Below are positions 43,439 through 55,605 of a DNA stretch of 64,000 nucleotides, piece after piece. The position numbers and the translations under genes are program-made. The DNA is from Triglochin maritima (Eukaryota; Streptophyta; Magnoliopsida; Alismatales; Juncaginaceae): contig OY821775.1 in NCBI GenBank assembly GCA_963682175.1, positions 28,890,053-28,954,052 on the forward strand. The letters are read 5' to 3'. Below the pieces are notes generated by a model. That model was not told the origin of the DNA and made no database searches. It was given only the letters and a program-made list of their open reading frames with translations. Each line of letters begins with the position of its first letter. Within the stretch, counting starts at the first letter, position 1.

Positions 43439-45808
43439 ATGGCTCCTACGACTAGTCATTCACGTTTGCAACAACAAGATGGGGATTGTGGCACCAATAA
43501 GGATCTTCATCATGCAAGAAACAATGTTTTATCCTCGGGTTTGGAGGGTGAAACGCAAGCACCACCTCTAGGGAGCACGAAGTCTCCCCCAAGGAAGTGG
43601 AGTGCGCTTTTCCAAGCTAGCAAGAAGCCTTCTACGGTGTTAGAGTATGTTCCACCCGCCATTAAGGGAGGGGAGAAGGTGGCCGTGTGCTCTAGAGAGG
43701 AGGTAGTCGAAACCCTCAAGAGGTGGGACAAGGTGTTGGTGGGCTATTTCATTGCATTTAGGCCTCACTTGCCGACCTTGGAGAAGCATCTACAAGGCGT
43801 ATGGAAGCTAGTAGGTGGCATGGAGGTAATCAAACGAAGTCAAGGTTTCTTGTTGTTTAGATTTACACTTGAGGAGGATAGCAAGAGGGTGCTAGAGGGA
43901 GGGCCATGGTTCGTTAAAGGCTCCCCATTAGTGGTTCAACCTTGGGCACCGGAAGTTGTCTTGAGGAGAGCAAACATCACAACGGTTCCAATATGGGTTC
44001 GCTTGTCGGAGCTTGACCTCCGTTTTTGGTCACCAAAGTCGTTGAGCAACATCACGAGTGTTCTTGGAAGACCACTATACATGGATGAACACACCGCGTC
44101 CGGGAGAAGGTTGGCTTATGCGAGGGTTTGCATTGAAGTGGCACATGACTTCCTCTACCCAAGTTGGGTCGACGTGCAAGTAGAGGGAGGTGAACCGCAC
44201 CGGGTTCTAGTGGAATACGAGTGGAGGCCCGGGTTTTGCAAGGAGTGCGTGGAGTTTGGGCATGAGGAGGACAAGTGCCCAAGGAAGAAGAAGGTAATAG
44301 ACATGGTTGCGAGGAAAGCACCTCCTCCAAGTGTGGCCGAAAAATGGATCAAAGTGCATCACCGAAAAGAGAAAATGGGGACTAGCATAAGCAAACATGG
44401 TGGTGAGGTGAGTGAGTTGGAAAAACGTGAGAGTTCCACCAAGGAGAAGGGAGCAACGGAGGTGGTGGGGGTGGAGGTTCGAAAGGACCACGAAAGGAGG
44501 GTTGGAGGGAAGAGAGGATGATGTGGAAGATGGAAAGGATGACATGGAGCATGGGGATTCCTTGATGTTTGCTAGGCCTCATGACGTGGATGGTGACATG
44601 GAAATAAGGCAAAGGGAGGAAGGGAGACTCGTGACCATAAGAGGGGAGGCAAATGGGAGTGACAAATTCTCTTCCACCACTTTGGGAGGAGCTAATCAAG
44701 AGGAGACACGTCAGCAAGAAGAGACAAAAGAGGTTGGTGTGGGGATAACGGTCTTGAGAAGGGAGGCAAATGAGGAGGAGCACCCATGTGGATCACAAGG
44801 AGACGAAATAGAGAGCCTAGTCAAGAGTGGGTGCCTCACTTTTGGAAGAACCAATAAGAATAGAGGTGAGTGCCCAACTTTTGGAAGAACCAATAGGAGG
44901 AGGGATGAGTGCTCTACATTTGAAGGAGCAAATGAGAGAAGAGATGAGTGCTCCACACTTGAAGGAACAAATAACTTGAGTGGCAATTGTTTCTCTCATG
45001 AAACACGTGATCCAAGAGAGGAAAGAAGGGGGGACCATGTCTTTAAAGCAAGGGCCAATGAGAGAAGAGATGAGTGCTCCACACTTGAAGAAACAAAGGA
45101 CATGAGTGGCAATTGTTTCTCTCAAGAAACACATGATCCAAGAGAGGAAAGAAGGGGGGACCATGTCCCAAAAGCAAGAGCAAATGAGAGAAGAGATGAG
45201 TGCTCTACACTTGAAGAAACAAATGTCATGAGTGGGGAGTGTTTCTCTCATGAAACACGTGACTCAAGCGAGGAAAGAAGGGGGGACCATGTCACTAAAG
45301 CAAGACCCAATGAGATGAGTGGAAAGTGCTCCCCAAATGCAACACGTGATCCAAGGGAGGAAAGAAAGGAGGACCATGATGCAAAGGAAATAGCAAAGGA
45401 GGAAATCACGTATGGGGTAGTGGGAAGGAAATCACATGCAAGAGAAAACAAGAACAATGTGGGCTTGCTTCGTTGATGAGAAGTGACGAAGTTTGGGAGT
45501 CTCCAAAACGTGCGGCAAAGGAGAAGGGAACGATGCGCAAGGGCTCATGGACGAGTGGGGGAATGTTTAATGTGCTTAGGGAGGTGGAATCCGATCAAGG
45601 AGAAGTAGAAATGCCTACACAAATACAAGAAGGAGACGGGAGGACTAGTGGCGCTAACTCAAAACCTAGAAGAAGGTCTTCACCACCACCTTCGGTGGAT
45701 CTAGAAACAATATCATCACAACCCGAGACATTCAAAGTGATTCGAGAAAAGGCTATGGTGCAACAAAAGAAAAACGTGGAGGTTAAGGGGCGTGCCCCAA
45801 CACCTTGA
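43439..45808 (+). pseudogene. LB ORF1, two microhomology deletions
   Basis: The first 360 codons are open: N-terminal Gln patch, DUF4283-like domain (about residues 85-245; FRFTLEEDSKR, GPWFVKGSPL, PIWVRLSELDLRFW) and the knuckle C267-C270-H275-C280. Relative to LA, 17 bp are missing at about 44507 between GGAGG repeats, and 79 bp are missing at about 45453 between AGAACA repeats (27097 and 27176 in LA). Together they remove 96 bp, so the last segment (45473-45808) is back in the original frame, but the frame between the two deletions is shifted. One in-frame extra codon (GAG) lies near 44778. The C-terminus keeps SPPPSVDLETIS. Confidence 0.9.
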
Positions 45809-45812
45809 AGCC

Positions 45813-48800
45813 ATGAATCTCCTCATGTGGAATGTGTGCGGTGCAAATGGACCCGTCCGTGCACTCATGATTAGGGGTCGAATTAAGGAGGCAAATGCGG
45901 AGGTGGTGTGTCTTATGGAACACAAAGTTAAATTGAAGAAGCTAGATCGATTCAAGCGAGCAATATGTCCACATGCTTGGGCGACAAATAGTGTGATTGT
46001 TGATTCCGGCTGAATTTTAGTTTTATGGAATGACAATGTGGTTGATCTCAAGGTCACCTTTGAAACAACACAACTCCTTCACTTCCAAGGGAAGGTGAAG
46101 AGGGATGGCACCAATTTTTTCCTAACCACAATTTATGGTGAAAATGCTCATGTGGATCGAAGGGCGTTATGGGGGGACCTCGAAACCATTGCTCCATCCC
46201 TTGAGAAGCCTTGGATTGTGGGAGGAGACTTCAATTGTATCCGATGGACAAGTGAGAAGTGTGGAGGAGGTGGTGCAAACGAGGTTGCTACCAAGGAATT
46301 CAATGAGTGTCTAGAAGCACTCCAACTCATTGAGGTGCCTTCAACGGGAGGACCTTTTACATGGTCGAATTCGTCCGAGTGGAGTGCCCGCATTGAGACA
46401 AAGATTGACCGCATTTTGATAAACAATGCATGGCTTGAAGCTTTCCCGGATTCCTTCTATGAGATAAGGGAGAAGGACTTGAGTGACCATGCTATGCTCA
46501 CATAGAAAACGGAAGGAAATGGGTTGAGAAAGAAGAGGATATTTCGGTTTCAAAATCATTGGGTCGAGCACGAAGAGTTTGGTGAGGTTGTTAAAGAGGC
46601 GTGGACTACAAGTGTTAATGGGACACCCATGTTTCGTGTGGTGGCAAAATTGAAGGAAGTAAAGGATGCTCTCAAGAAGTGGAGTGGGGACAAGTTCGGT
46701 AACATTGCACATAAGGTTGGGGCTGCCACCAATGCCCTTGCGGATGTGAGGGCTAGGAGGAGTGCAAATCCGGAGGTGGATGCTCTAGCCCTTGAGGAAG
46801 TAGAGGTTAAGGATGAGCTAGCACGAGTTCTTGAACGTGAGGAGTCCTTGATTAGGCAAAAATCACGAGTCAAGTGGTTGAAGGAGGGTGATCGAAACAC
46901 GAGGTTCTTCCATGCACACCTAAGAGTGAGGAGAGCCACCAACCAAGTGAGGAGAGTTTGTGAGGGAGAGAACATTATCGAGGAGGAGGGTGGCATCCGG
47001 GAGGCATTCCGGTATTTTTTTGCTAATTTGTTTGCTAATGGTTTTCAGGTACAACCCCTCCCCACATCATTAATATTGCCCCTCCTTGACCCACGGGAAG
47101 GTGACTTGTTGGTGCGCAAGCTGACTTTAAAGGAGTTGGAGGACGTGGTTTTGTTTGCAAATGCGGACAAGGCACCGGGTCCGAATGGTTTCAATGCAAA
47201 TTTTTTCACGACGGCTTGGGGAATAATCAAGAGAGATGTCTTCAAGGCCGTGGACTCATGCTTGAGCAATGGAAAGATGTTGGCACAACTAAATTATACC
47301 TCCATCACAATCATTCCCAAGAAGAAGGCCCCCGCGGTGGTTGAGGATTATCGACCTATTGCATTGTGTAATATGATGTATAGGTTCATTGCGAAGGTGC
47401 TTGCAAACCGGTTGAAGAGTCTATTACCAAAGCTGGTTGGAAACACTCAAAGTGCCTTTGTTCAAGGAAGACGAATCAGCGATAACATACTCCTTGCACA
47501 TGAGCTTTGCCACAACATTCACCTTGCAAGGGGTCGAGGGCGTATGTGTATTAAGTTGGACATCCGGAAAGCCTATGATTCTCTATCGTGGGAGTTCTTG
47601 GAGCAAGTTATGGTGAGATTTGGGTTCCCGGGCAAGTGGAGGAGAGTGATCATGGCGTGTGTTGAAGCCTCATTTGTGGTAACGGTGAATGGAGCAAACT
47701 CAACACCATTTCGAGCGAGGAATGGATTGCGGCAAGGGGACCCTTTGGCACCATATTTGTTTGTCTTATGCATGGAGGTGTTGAGTGAAATGGTGAAGAT
47801 GGCGGTGAGAGATGGGCAAATCGAGCCGTTAGAGTGTGGGGATGTGGCCGTGTCACATTTGTTATTCGCCGACGATGTCCTCATGTTTGCAAAGGCCACA
47901 AAGGAGAATGCAAGAGGAATCAAGAAAGTCCTTGATGAATTCACGGCTTGCTCGGGGCTGCGGTTTAGTGTCTCGAAGAGTCAAATCTTTATGGGTGGGG
48001 AAGTCACACATGGAGAGTGGATTGTGGAGCACCTTGGTATGGAACGTAAGGAGTTTCCGGTGGTGTATCTTGGCCTTCCTCTATTTTCAGGAAGGATGGG
48101 GAAAAGCCATTGTGGGGTGCTTATAAACAAGGTAAAGCTCGCCTAAGCACGTGGCAACAAAATTACCTTTCCATTGCCGGGAGGGTTGAGCTTGTGAGAA
48201 GCGTCCTTGTCTCGCTTAGCATATATTGGACCTCCGCATTCTTGATCCCAAGAAAGGTTCGTCATGAGATGGATAGTATCATGAGCCACTTCATTTGGGG
48301 AGGGCCGAAGAAATGGGTGGCCGTTGCTTGGAAAGATGTTTGCACCCCAAAGGACGAGGGTGGCCTCAGCCTAAAGAAGCTCACGGAATGGAATGATGTG
48401 GGTCTCCTTAGACTCTTTTGGCTTGTGGTGGAGGATGAAAACTCGTTGTGGGTGAAGTGTATGCGTCATAAGTACTTGAAGAATCGATCAATATGGCAAG
48501 CAAGACCACCGTCGACATGTTCTTGGGCTTGGAGGGGGATCCTTCGGGTCCGCGAGATGGATTGCAAGCACATTTCCTATGAGGTGGGCAATGGAGAGAA
48601 TATCCGTTTCTTTCACTTTCCATGGTGTGGAACACCATTCCAAGGGCAGCCTTGGGGGGAGAGGCTTCATTACTAGTTGGGGGTACCTTGGGATACCAAG
48701 GTATCTTTCTTCATTCGAGAGGGTGCGTGGAGGCTCCCCTTCCCGAGATCAAATACCATGGAGGAGTTATGGGAGAGGGTGAAACTTATCCCTATTACGG

Positions 48801-49402
48801 GAGGAATGGATAGACCGACAAGGCTTCATGGGAATGGAGGCTCTCTCGGCATGAAAGAGGTTTGGAAATGGGTCAAGGAACCGGGAACCAAGGTTAGTTG
48901 GGCGGACATGGTGTGGCACAAGCATGGGATACCAAAACATGCACTCACAACATGGAGAGCAATGCGAGGCCGGCTACTCACGAAGACACTCATGAACAAG
49001 AGGGGAGCAAAGCACGACCCGACATGTGTCCTTTGTATGAGTGTGGAGGAAGATATAGAACACTTATTTTGGAGATGCACGTTCACTAGAGAGGTATGGG
49101 GCCAGCTCCTCTTGCACCTTCAAATCAGCCCCAACATTGACACTTCTCTTGCGCGAGAAGCAAATCGCATCCTACACATTCGAGGCAAGCGCCTTGCAGC
49201 CATAACAAGGAAGTGGGTGTTCAATGCCATGATACATGAGTGTTGGCAAGAACGAAACCGAAGAATCTTTGAGGGAGATAGGAAGAAACCGGGGGACATC
49301 ATTTCAGCAATTAAAGATACGATCCGGTGTATGGGAGACAAAGTAAAAGACATACAGAAGAACGAAGAAGAACACAAGACCTTTATAGATACGTGGAAGT
49401 AG
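45813..49402 (+). pseudogene. LB ORF2, four lesions
   Basis: Same domain order as LA ORF2. Lesions against LA: CGA to TGA at 46011-46013; TTG to TAG at 46503-46505; loss of one A at the A-run 48134-48136; GAG to TAG at 48674-48676. The GPDG motif of the reverse transcriptase is also GPNG (near 47182). The FADD motif and zf-RVT-like finger are kept. Translation would stop in the endonuclease, so the copy is dead. Confidence 0.93.
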
Positions 49403-49575
49403 GGTAGCCTCTTGTGAGGTTTGATGTAATCACATTTTGTAAAACGGAGTAGATGTGGCCGGCTTTGCATGTAGCACAAGCCCGCGCACCAAAAACTTAT
49501 CATTTTTGTAGGTTGTAAACACTTAGTTTATTAATACAATTAGAGGCCAAGCCTCCCTTTTGCTTTGCAACAAAA
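49403..49575 (+). other. LB 3' UTR and tail hairpin
   Basis: Matches the LA tail: hairpin GAGGC-CAA-GCCTC at 49543-49555, CCTTTTGCTTTGCAA, then a short A-rich run broken by a C. Confidence 0.85.
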
Positions 49576-49592
49576 AGAAGGAGAGGAGAGGT
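49576..49592 (+). repeat. LB target-site duplication, right copy
   Basis: AGAAGGAGAGGAGAGGT, identical to 43297-43313. The satellite resumes with AGGTAGAGAAGTCAAGG in register. Confidence 0.8.
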
Positions 49593-50497
49593 AGGTAGAG
49601 AAGTCAAGGAGAAGAGAGAAAGGAGGGAGAGAGAGAGAGAAGGACAGAGACAGAGAAGAGAAAAGAGGGATAGGGATTGGGAGAGAAGAGAGAAGAGAGA
49701 AGGAGAATAGGAAAGAGGTGAGAGAGATGGGAAGAGAGAGGAGGGAGAAGAAGGGAGAGAGATCGAGAGGAGTAGAAGGAGTTAGTGGGGGAGGGGGATA
49801 AGAAGGAGAGGGGTAAGAGGGAGATAGAGAAGGAGAAAGAGGAGAGCAAGGATAAGAGGAGAGAGAGATAGGAAGAGCGAAAAGGAGAGAGGAGAGAGGA
49901 GAGAGGGAGGGGAACGAGAGGGAGATGACGAGATAAAGAAGGGACAGTGAGAGAAAAGAGGAGACTAGAGGGGGAACGAGAGGAGACGGAGGGACAAGAG
50001 GAGAAGGAGAGAGAGAGCGGGAGAGAGAGAAGGAGAGGGGAGGAGAGAGAGGGAGGGGGAGAAGAGGGAGGGGACGAGAGGAGACGGAGGGATGAGAGGA
50101 TAGAGAAGAGAAGAGAAGTAGAGAGAGAGCGGAGGAGAGGAAGAGAGGGAGAAGAGGGGAGAGAGAAGAAGAAGAAGGATAGAGGAGGAGAGGTTGAACG
50201 AGAGAATGAGAAGAGGATAGAGAAGGAAAGGAGGAGGAGAGGGAATAGGGAAGGGAACGGGATAGAGAAGGGAGGGTAGAGATAGAGAGTGAGAGAGAGA
50301 AGGAGCGAGAGAGATAGAGGGGGATAGACGAAACGGGAGAGGAGAAAGAGAAGGGGAGAGGAGGAGAGAAAAGGGAGAAGGGAGTGAGTGATAAAAGAAA
50401 GATGAGGGAAGAGGATAGGAGAGAGGAGAAGAGGGAGAAGGGGAGAGAGAGAACGGGAAGAGGAGCAATGAAGGGAAGAAGGAGATAGAGAGATAAG

Positions 50498-53038
50498 GTG
50501 TCCCCCCTCCTTCTCATCCTCCCTCTACTCCTCTAGTTCCCTTCTCGTTATCCTCTCTCTTCTTCTCCTTCTCCCCCTCTCACTCCTCTCTTCCTTCTAT
50601 CCATGTAAGGATAACGAGAGAAGGTTAGAGTAAGAGGGAGATATACGAGGAGAAGAGGGAAGAGGAGAGAGAGGGGAAAAGAGGGAAGAGAGTTAAGAAG
50701 AAGAAGAGAGAAGGAAGAGGGAGAGAGAAGGAGAGAATAGGGAAGGAGAGAGGAAACGAGAGAAGAGGAGATAGATAAGGGTAGAGAGATAGAGAAGGGA
50801 GAGCAGAGAGAGAAGGAGAGAGGAGATAGAGAATGGAGAGAAGGGAGAGAGGAGAGGGTAAAAGGGGAAGCGAGCGACAGAAGGAGAGGGAGAGAGTAGA
50901 AGAAGAGAGAAGGAGAGAGGATAAGGAGAGAGTTAGAAGGATAAGGAGAGAGGGAACGAGTGAGAAGGAGAAGAGAAAGTGGATAAGAGGGAGAACGAGA
51001 GAGAATGAGAAAAGGAGAAGCTAGAGGATGCGAGATGAGGAGAGAGAGAAAGAGAGAGAGAGGGACAAGAGGGAGAGGGCGGAGAGTGGGAGAAGAAGGA
51101 GACGAAGAGAAGGAGAAGAGGGAAGAGGAGGGGAGAGGTGGAGAAGAAAAGAGAGACGGAGAGCGAGAATGAGAGATAGCGAAGGGAGAGATGAGAGTGG
51201 AGAAAAGAGGACAAGAAGAGTAGAGAGAGAAGGAGGGGGGAGAGAGGAAGAGAAAAGAGTAGAGGGGAGAGAAGGAAGAGAGGATAAAGAAGGGAAAGGG
51301 AGGGAAAAGGAGAAACGAGAGAAGTAGAGGGAGGAGAGAGGACGGAGAAGAAGGAAGAGAGAGAGCGAGAGATGGAGGGGAAGAAGGAGGGAGTGGAGAA
51401 GAGGATAAGAGGGAGATAGAGAATGAAGGAGAATAAGAGGGAAGAGGCGTGAGAGAAGGAGAGATGGCACGAGAGAGGTAGAGAAGCGAATGAAGGAGGA
51501 GAGAAGAGGAAGAGAGAGAAGGAAGAGAGGAGAAGTAGAGGGGAGAAAGGAGAAGATATATGGGGAGAAGGAGTGGGATAGAAGGAGAGAGAGCGAGAGA
51601 CGGAGAGAGAGGAGGAGAAGGGAAAGAGGAGGATAGGGAAGGATAGGAAGAGGGAGAGAGAAGAAGAAGAGAGATGGATAACAAGGGAGAGGAGAAGGAG
51701 AGGGAATCGGGGGGAGATAGAGATGAAGAGAGGGAGAAGAGAGAAGGAGAAGAGGGAAGAGTGGGAGAGAGGTAAAGGAGAGAAGAGAGAGGGGTAGAGA
51801 GGTAGTGTGAGAAATACAGAGGGATGGAAGAGACGGAGAGAGAGAGAGAATGGAGAGGAGAGAGAAGGAGAGGGAGAAAAGGAGAAGGGAGAGAAAGCAG
51901 GAGAGAGGGAGATAAAGAGAGAGGGATAAGGAGAAGAGGGATAAAGGAGGGAGGGAGAGAAGAAAGAGAAAGACGGAGAAGGAGAGAGAAAATGAGAAGG
52001 GAGATGGGAGGAGGAGAAGGATAATGAGAACGAGAGAGGAGAGAGGAGGGAAGAGAGAGAAGAGGAGGGAAGGAGAGGAGAGGTAGGTAGAGAAGTCAAG
52101 GAGAAGAGAGAAGGGAGGGAGAGAGAGAGAAGGACAGAGACAGAGAAGAGAAAAGAGGGATAGGGATTGGGAGAGAAGAGAGAAGGACAGAGACAGAGAA
52201 GAGAAAAGAGGGATAAGGATTGGGAGAGAAGAGAGAAGGAGAATAGGAAACAGGTGAGAGAGATGGGAAGAGAGAGGAGGGAGAAGAAGGGAGAGAGATC
52301 GAGAGGAGTAGAAGGAGTTAGTGGGGGAGGGGGATAAGAAGGAGAGGGGTAAGAGGGAGATAGAGAAGGAGAAAGAGGAGAGCAAGGATAAGAGGAGAGA
52401 GAGATAAGAAGAGGGAGAAGGAGAGAGGAGAGAGGGAGGGGAACGAGAGGGAGATGACGAGATAAAGAAGGGACAGTGAGAGAAAAGAGGAGACTAGGGA
52501 GGGGGAACGAGAGGAGACGGAGGGACAAGAGGAGAAGGAGAGAGAGAGCGGGAGAGAGGGAAGGAGAGGGAAGGAGAGAGAGGGAGGGGGAGAAGAGGAA
52601 GGGGACGAGAGGAGACGGAGGGATGAGAGGAGAGAGAAGAGAAGTAGAGAGAGAGCGGAGGAGAGGAAGAGAGGGAGAAGAGGGGAGAGAGAGAAGAAGA
52701 AGAAGGATAGAGGAGGAGAGGTTGAACGAGAGAATGAGAAGAGGATAGAGGAGGAGAGGGAATAGGGAAGGGAACGGGATAGAGAAGGGAGGGTAGAGAT
52801 AGAGAGTGAGAGAGAGAAAGAGCGAGAGAGATAGAGGAGGAGAGACGAAACGGGAGAGGAGAGAGATAAGGAGAAAGAGAAGGGGAGAGGAGGAGAGAAA
52901 AGGGAGAAGGGAGTGAGTGATAAAAGAAAGATGAGGGAAGAGGATAGGAGAGAGGAGAAGAGGGAGAAGGGGAGAGGAGAAGGGAGAGAGAGAACGGGAA
53001 GAGGAGCAATGAAGGGAAGGAGGAGATAGAGAGAGAAG
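50498..53038 (+). repeat. Satellite unit U12 (2541 bp)
   Basis: A complete unit with two 53-bp subrepeats, (GAA)4 near 52693 and the GGTTAGAG variant after the island. It carries an extra AGAGAAGGAGA block near 51742, as do U13, U14 and U16. Confidence 0.9.
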
Positions 53039-55605
53039 GTGTCCCCCCTCCTTCTCATCCTCCCTCTACTCCTCTAGTTCCCTTCTCGTTATCCTCTCTC
53101 TTCTTCTCCTTCTCCCCCTCTCACTCCTCTCTTCCATCTATCCATGTAAGGATAACGAGAGAAGGAGAGAGAGTAAGAGGGAGATATACGAGGAGAAGAG
53201 GAGAGAGAGGGGAAAAGAGGGAAGAGAGTCAAGAAGAAGAAGAGAGAAGGAAGAGGGAGAGAGAAGGAGAGAATAGGGAAGGAGAGAGGAAACGAGAGAA
53301 GAGGAGATAGATAAGGGTAGAGAGATAGAGAAGGGAGAGCAGAGAGAGAAGGAGAGAGGAGATAGAGAATGGAGAGAAGGAGAGAGGAGAGCGAAAACGG
53401 GGAAGCGAGCGACAGAAGGAGAGGGAGAGAGTAGAAGAAGAGAGAAGGAGAGAGGATAAGGAGAGAGTTAGAAGGATAAGGAGAGAGGGAACGAGTGAGA
53501 AGGAGAAGAGAAAGTGGATAAGAGGGAGAACGAGAGAGACTGAGAAAAGGAGAAGCGAGAGGATGCGAGATGAGGAGAGAGAGAAAGAGAGAGAGAGAGG
53601 GACAAGAGGGAGAGGGCGGAGAGCAAAAGGAGAGTGGGAGAAGAAGGAGACGAAGAGAAGGAGAAGAGGGAAGAGGAGGGGAGAGGTGGAGAAGAAAAGA
53701 GAGACGGAGAGCGAGAATGAGAGATAGAGAAGGGAGAGATGAGAGTGGAGAAAAGAGGACAAGAAGAGTAGAGAGAGAAGGAGGGGGAGAGAGGAAGAGA
53801 AAAGAGTAGAGGGGAGAGAAGTTAGAGAGGATAAAGAAGGGAAAGGGAGGGAAAAGTAGAAACGAGAGAAGTAGAGGGAGGAGAGAGGACGGAGAAGAAG
53901 GAAGAGAGAGAGCGAGAGATGGAGGGGAAGAAGGAGGGAGTGGAGAAGAGGATAAGAGGGAGATAGAGAATGAAGGAGAATAAGAGGGAAGAGGCGTGAG
54001 AGAAGGAGAGAGGGCACGAGAGAGGTAGAGAAGCGAGGGAAAGGAGGAGAGAAGAGGAAGAGAGAGAAGGAAGAGAGGGGAAGTAGAGGGGAGAAAGGAG
54101 AAGATATATGGGGAGAAGGAGTGGGATAGAAGGAGAGAGAGCGAGAGACGGAGAGAGAGGAGGAGAAGGGAAAGAGGAGGATAGGGAAGGATAGGAAGAG
54201 GGAGAGAGAAGAAGAGAGATTGATAAAAAGGGAGAGGAGAAGGAGAGGGAATCGGGGGGAGATAGAGATGAAGAGAGGGAGAAGAGAGAAGGAGAAGAGG
54301 GAAGAGTGGGAGAGAGGTAAAGGAGAGAAGAGAGAGGGGTAGAGAGGTAGTGTGAGAAATACAGAGGGAAGGAAGAGACGGAGAGAGAGAGAATGGAGAG
54401 GAGAGAGAAGGAGAGGGAGAAAAGGAGAAGGGAGAGAAAGCAGGAGAGAGGGAGATAAAGAGAGAGGGATAAGGAGAAGAGGGATAAAGGAGGGAGGGAG
54501 AGAAGAAAGAGAAAGACGGAGAAGGAGAGAGAAAATGAGAAGGGAGAAGGGAGGAGGAGAAGGAGAAGGATAATGAGAACGAGAGAGGAGAGAGGAGGGA
54601 AGAGAGAGAAGAGGAGAGAAGGAGAGGAGAGGTAGGTAGAGAAATCAAGGAGAAGAGAGAAGGGAGGGAGAGAGAGAGAAGGACAGAGACAGAGAAGAGA
54701 AAAGAGGGTTAGGGATTGGGAGAGAAGAGAGAAGGACAGAGACAGAGAAGAGAAAAGAGGGATAGGGATTGGGAGAGAAGAGAGAAGGAGAATAGGAAAG
54801 AGGTGAGAGAGATGGGAAGAGAGAGGAGGGAGAAGAAGGGAGAGAGATCGAGAGGCGTAGAAGGAGTTAGTGGGGGAGGGGGATAAGAAGGAGAGGGGTA
54901 AGAGGGAGATAGAGAAGGAGAAAGAGGAGAGCAAGGATAAGAGCAGAGAGAGATAAGAAGAGCGAGAAGGAGAGAGGAGAGAGGGAGGGGAACGAGAGGG
55001 AGATGACGAGATAAAGAAGGGACGGTGAGAGAAAAGAGGAGACTAGAGGGGGAACGAGAGGAGACGGAGGGACAAGAGGAGAAGAAGAGAGAGAGCGGGA
55101 GAGAGAGAAGGAGAGGGGAGGAGAGAGAGGGAGGGGGAGAAGAGGGAGGGGACGAGAGGAGACGGAGGGATGAGAGGAGAGAGAAGAGAAGTTGAGAGAG
55201 AGCGGAGGAGAGGAAGAGAGGGAGAAGAGGGGAGAGAGAGAAGAAGAAGAAGAAGAAGAAGAAGGATATTGGAGTTGAGGTTGAACGAGAGAAGGAGAAG
55301 AGGATAGAGAAGGAAAGGAGGAGAGGGAATAGGGAAGGGAACGAGATAGAGAAGGGAGGGTAGAGATAGAGAGTGAGAGAGAGAAGGAGCGAGAGAGATA
55401 GAGGAGGAGAGACGAATCGGGAGAGGAGAGAGATAAGGAGAAAGAGAAGGGGAGAGGAGGAGAGAAAAGGGAGAAGGGAGTGAGTGATAAAAGAAAGATG
55501 AGGGAAGAGGATAGGAGAGAGGAGAAGAGGGAGAAGGGGAGAGGAGAAGGGAGAGAGAGAACGGGAAGAGGAGCAATGAAGGGAAGGAGGAGATAGAGAG
55601 AGAAG
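53039..55605 (+). repeat. Satellite unit U13 (2567 bp)
   Basis: A complete unit with two 53-bp subrepeats and (GAA)8 near 55240. The sequence after the GAA run is altered (GGATATTGGAGTTGAGG at 55263) where other units read GGATAGAGGAGGAGAGG. Confidence 0.9.

Larger units (their letters stand above)
43314..49575 (+). mobile_element. LB: full-length LINE, sister copy of LA
   Basis: Same structure as LA with few base differences. It is bounded by 17-bp target duplications and by satellite that continues in register, so the insertion is clean. ORF1 has two deletions and ORF2 four lesions. The tail reads TTTGCAACAAAA, where LA has an uninterrupted A-run. Confidence 0.93.
41731..50497 (+). repeat. 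Satellite unit U11 interrupted by LINE LB
   Basis: The unit is 2488 bp once LB and one target copy (6279 bp) are removed. It continues in register across the insertion. Only one 53-bp subrepeat remains on the right side, with (GAA)4 near 50165. Confidence 0.9.
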
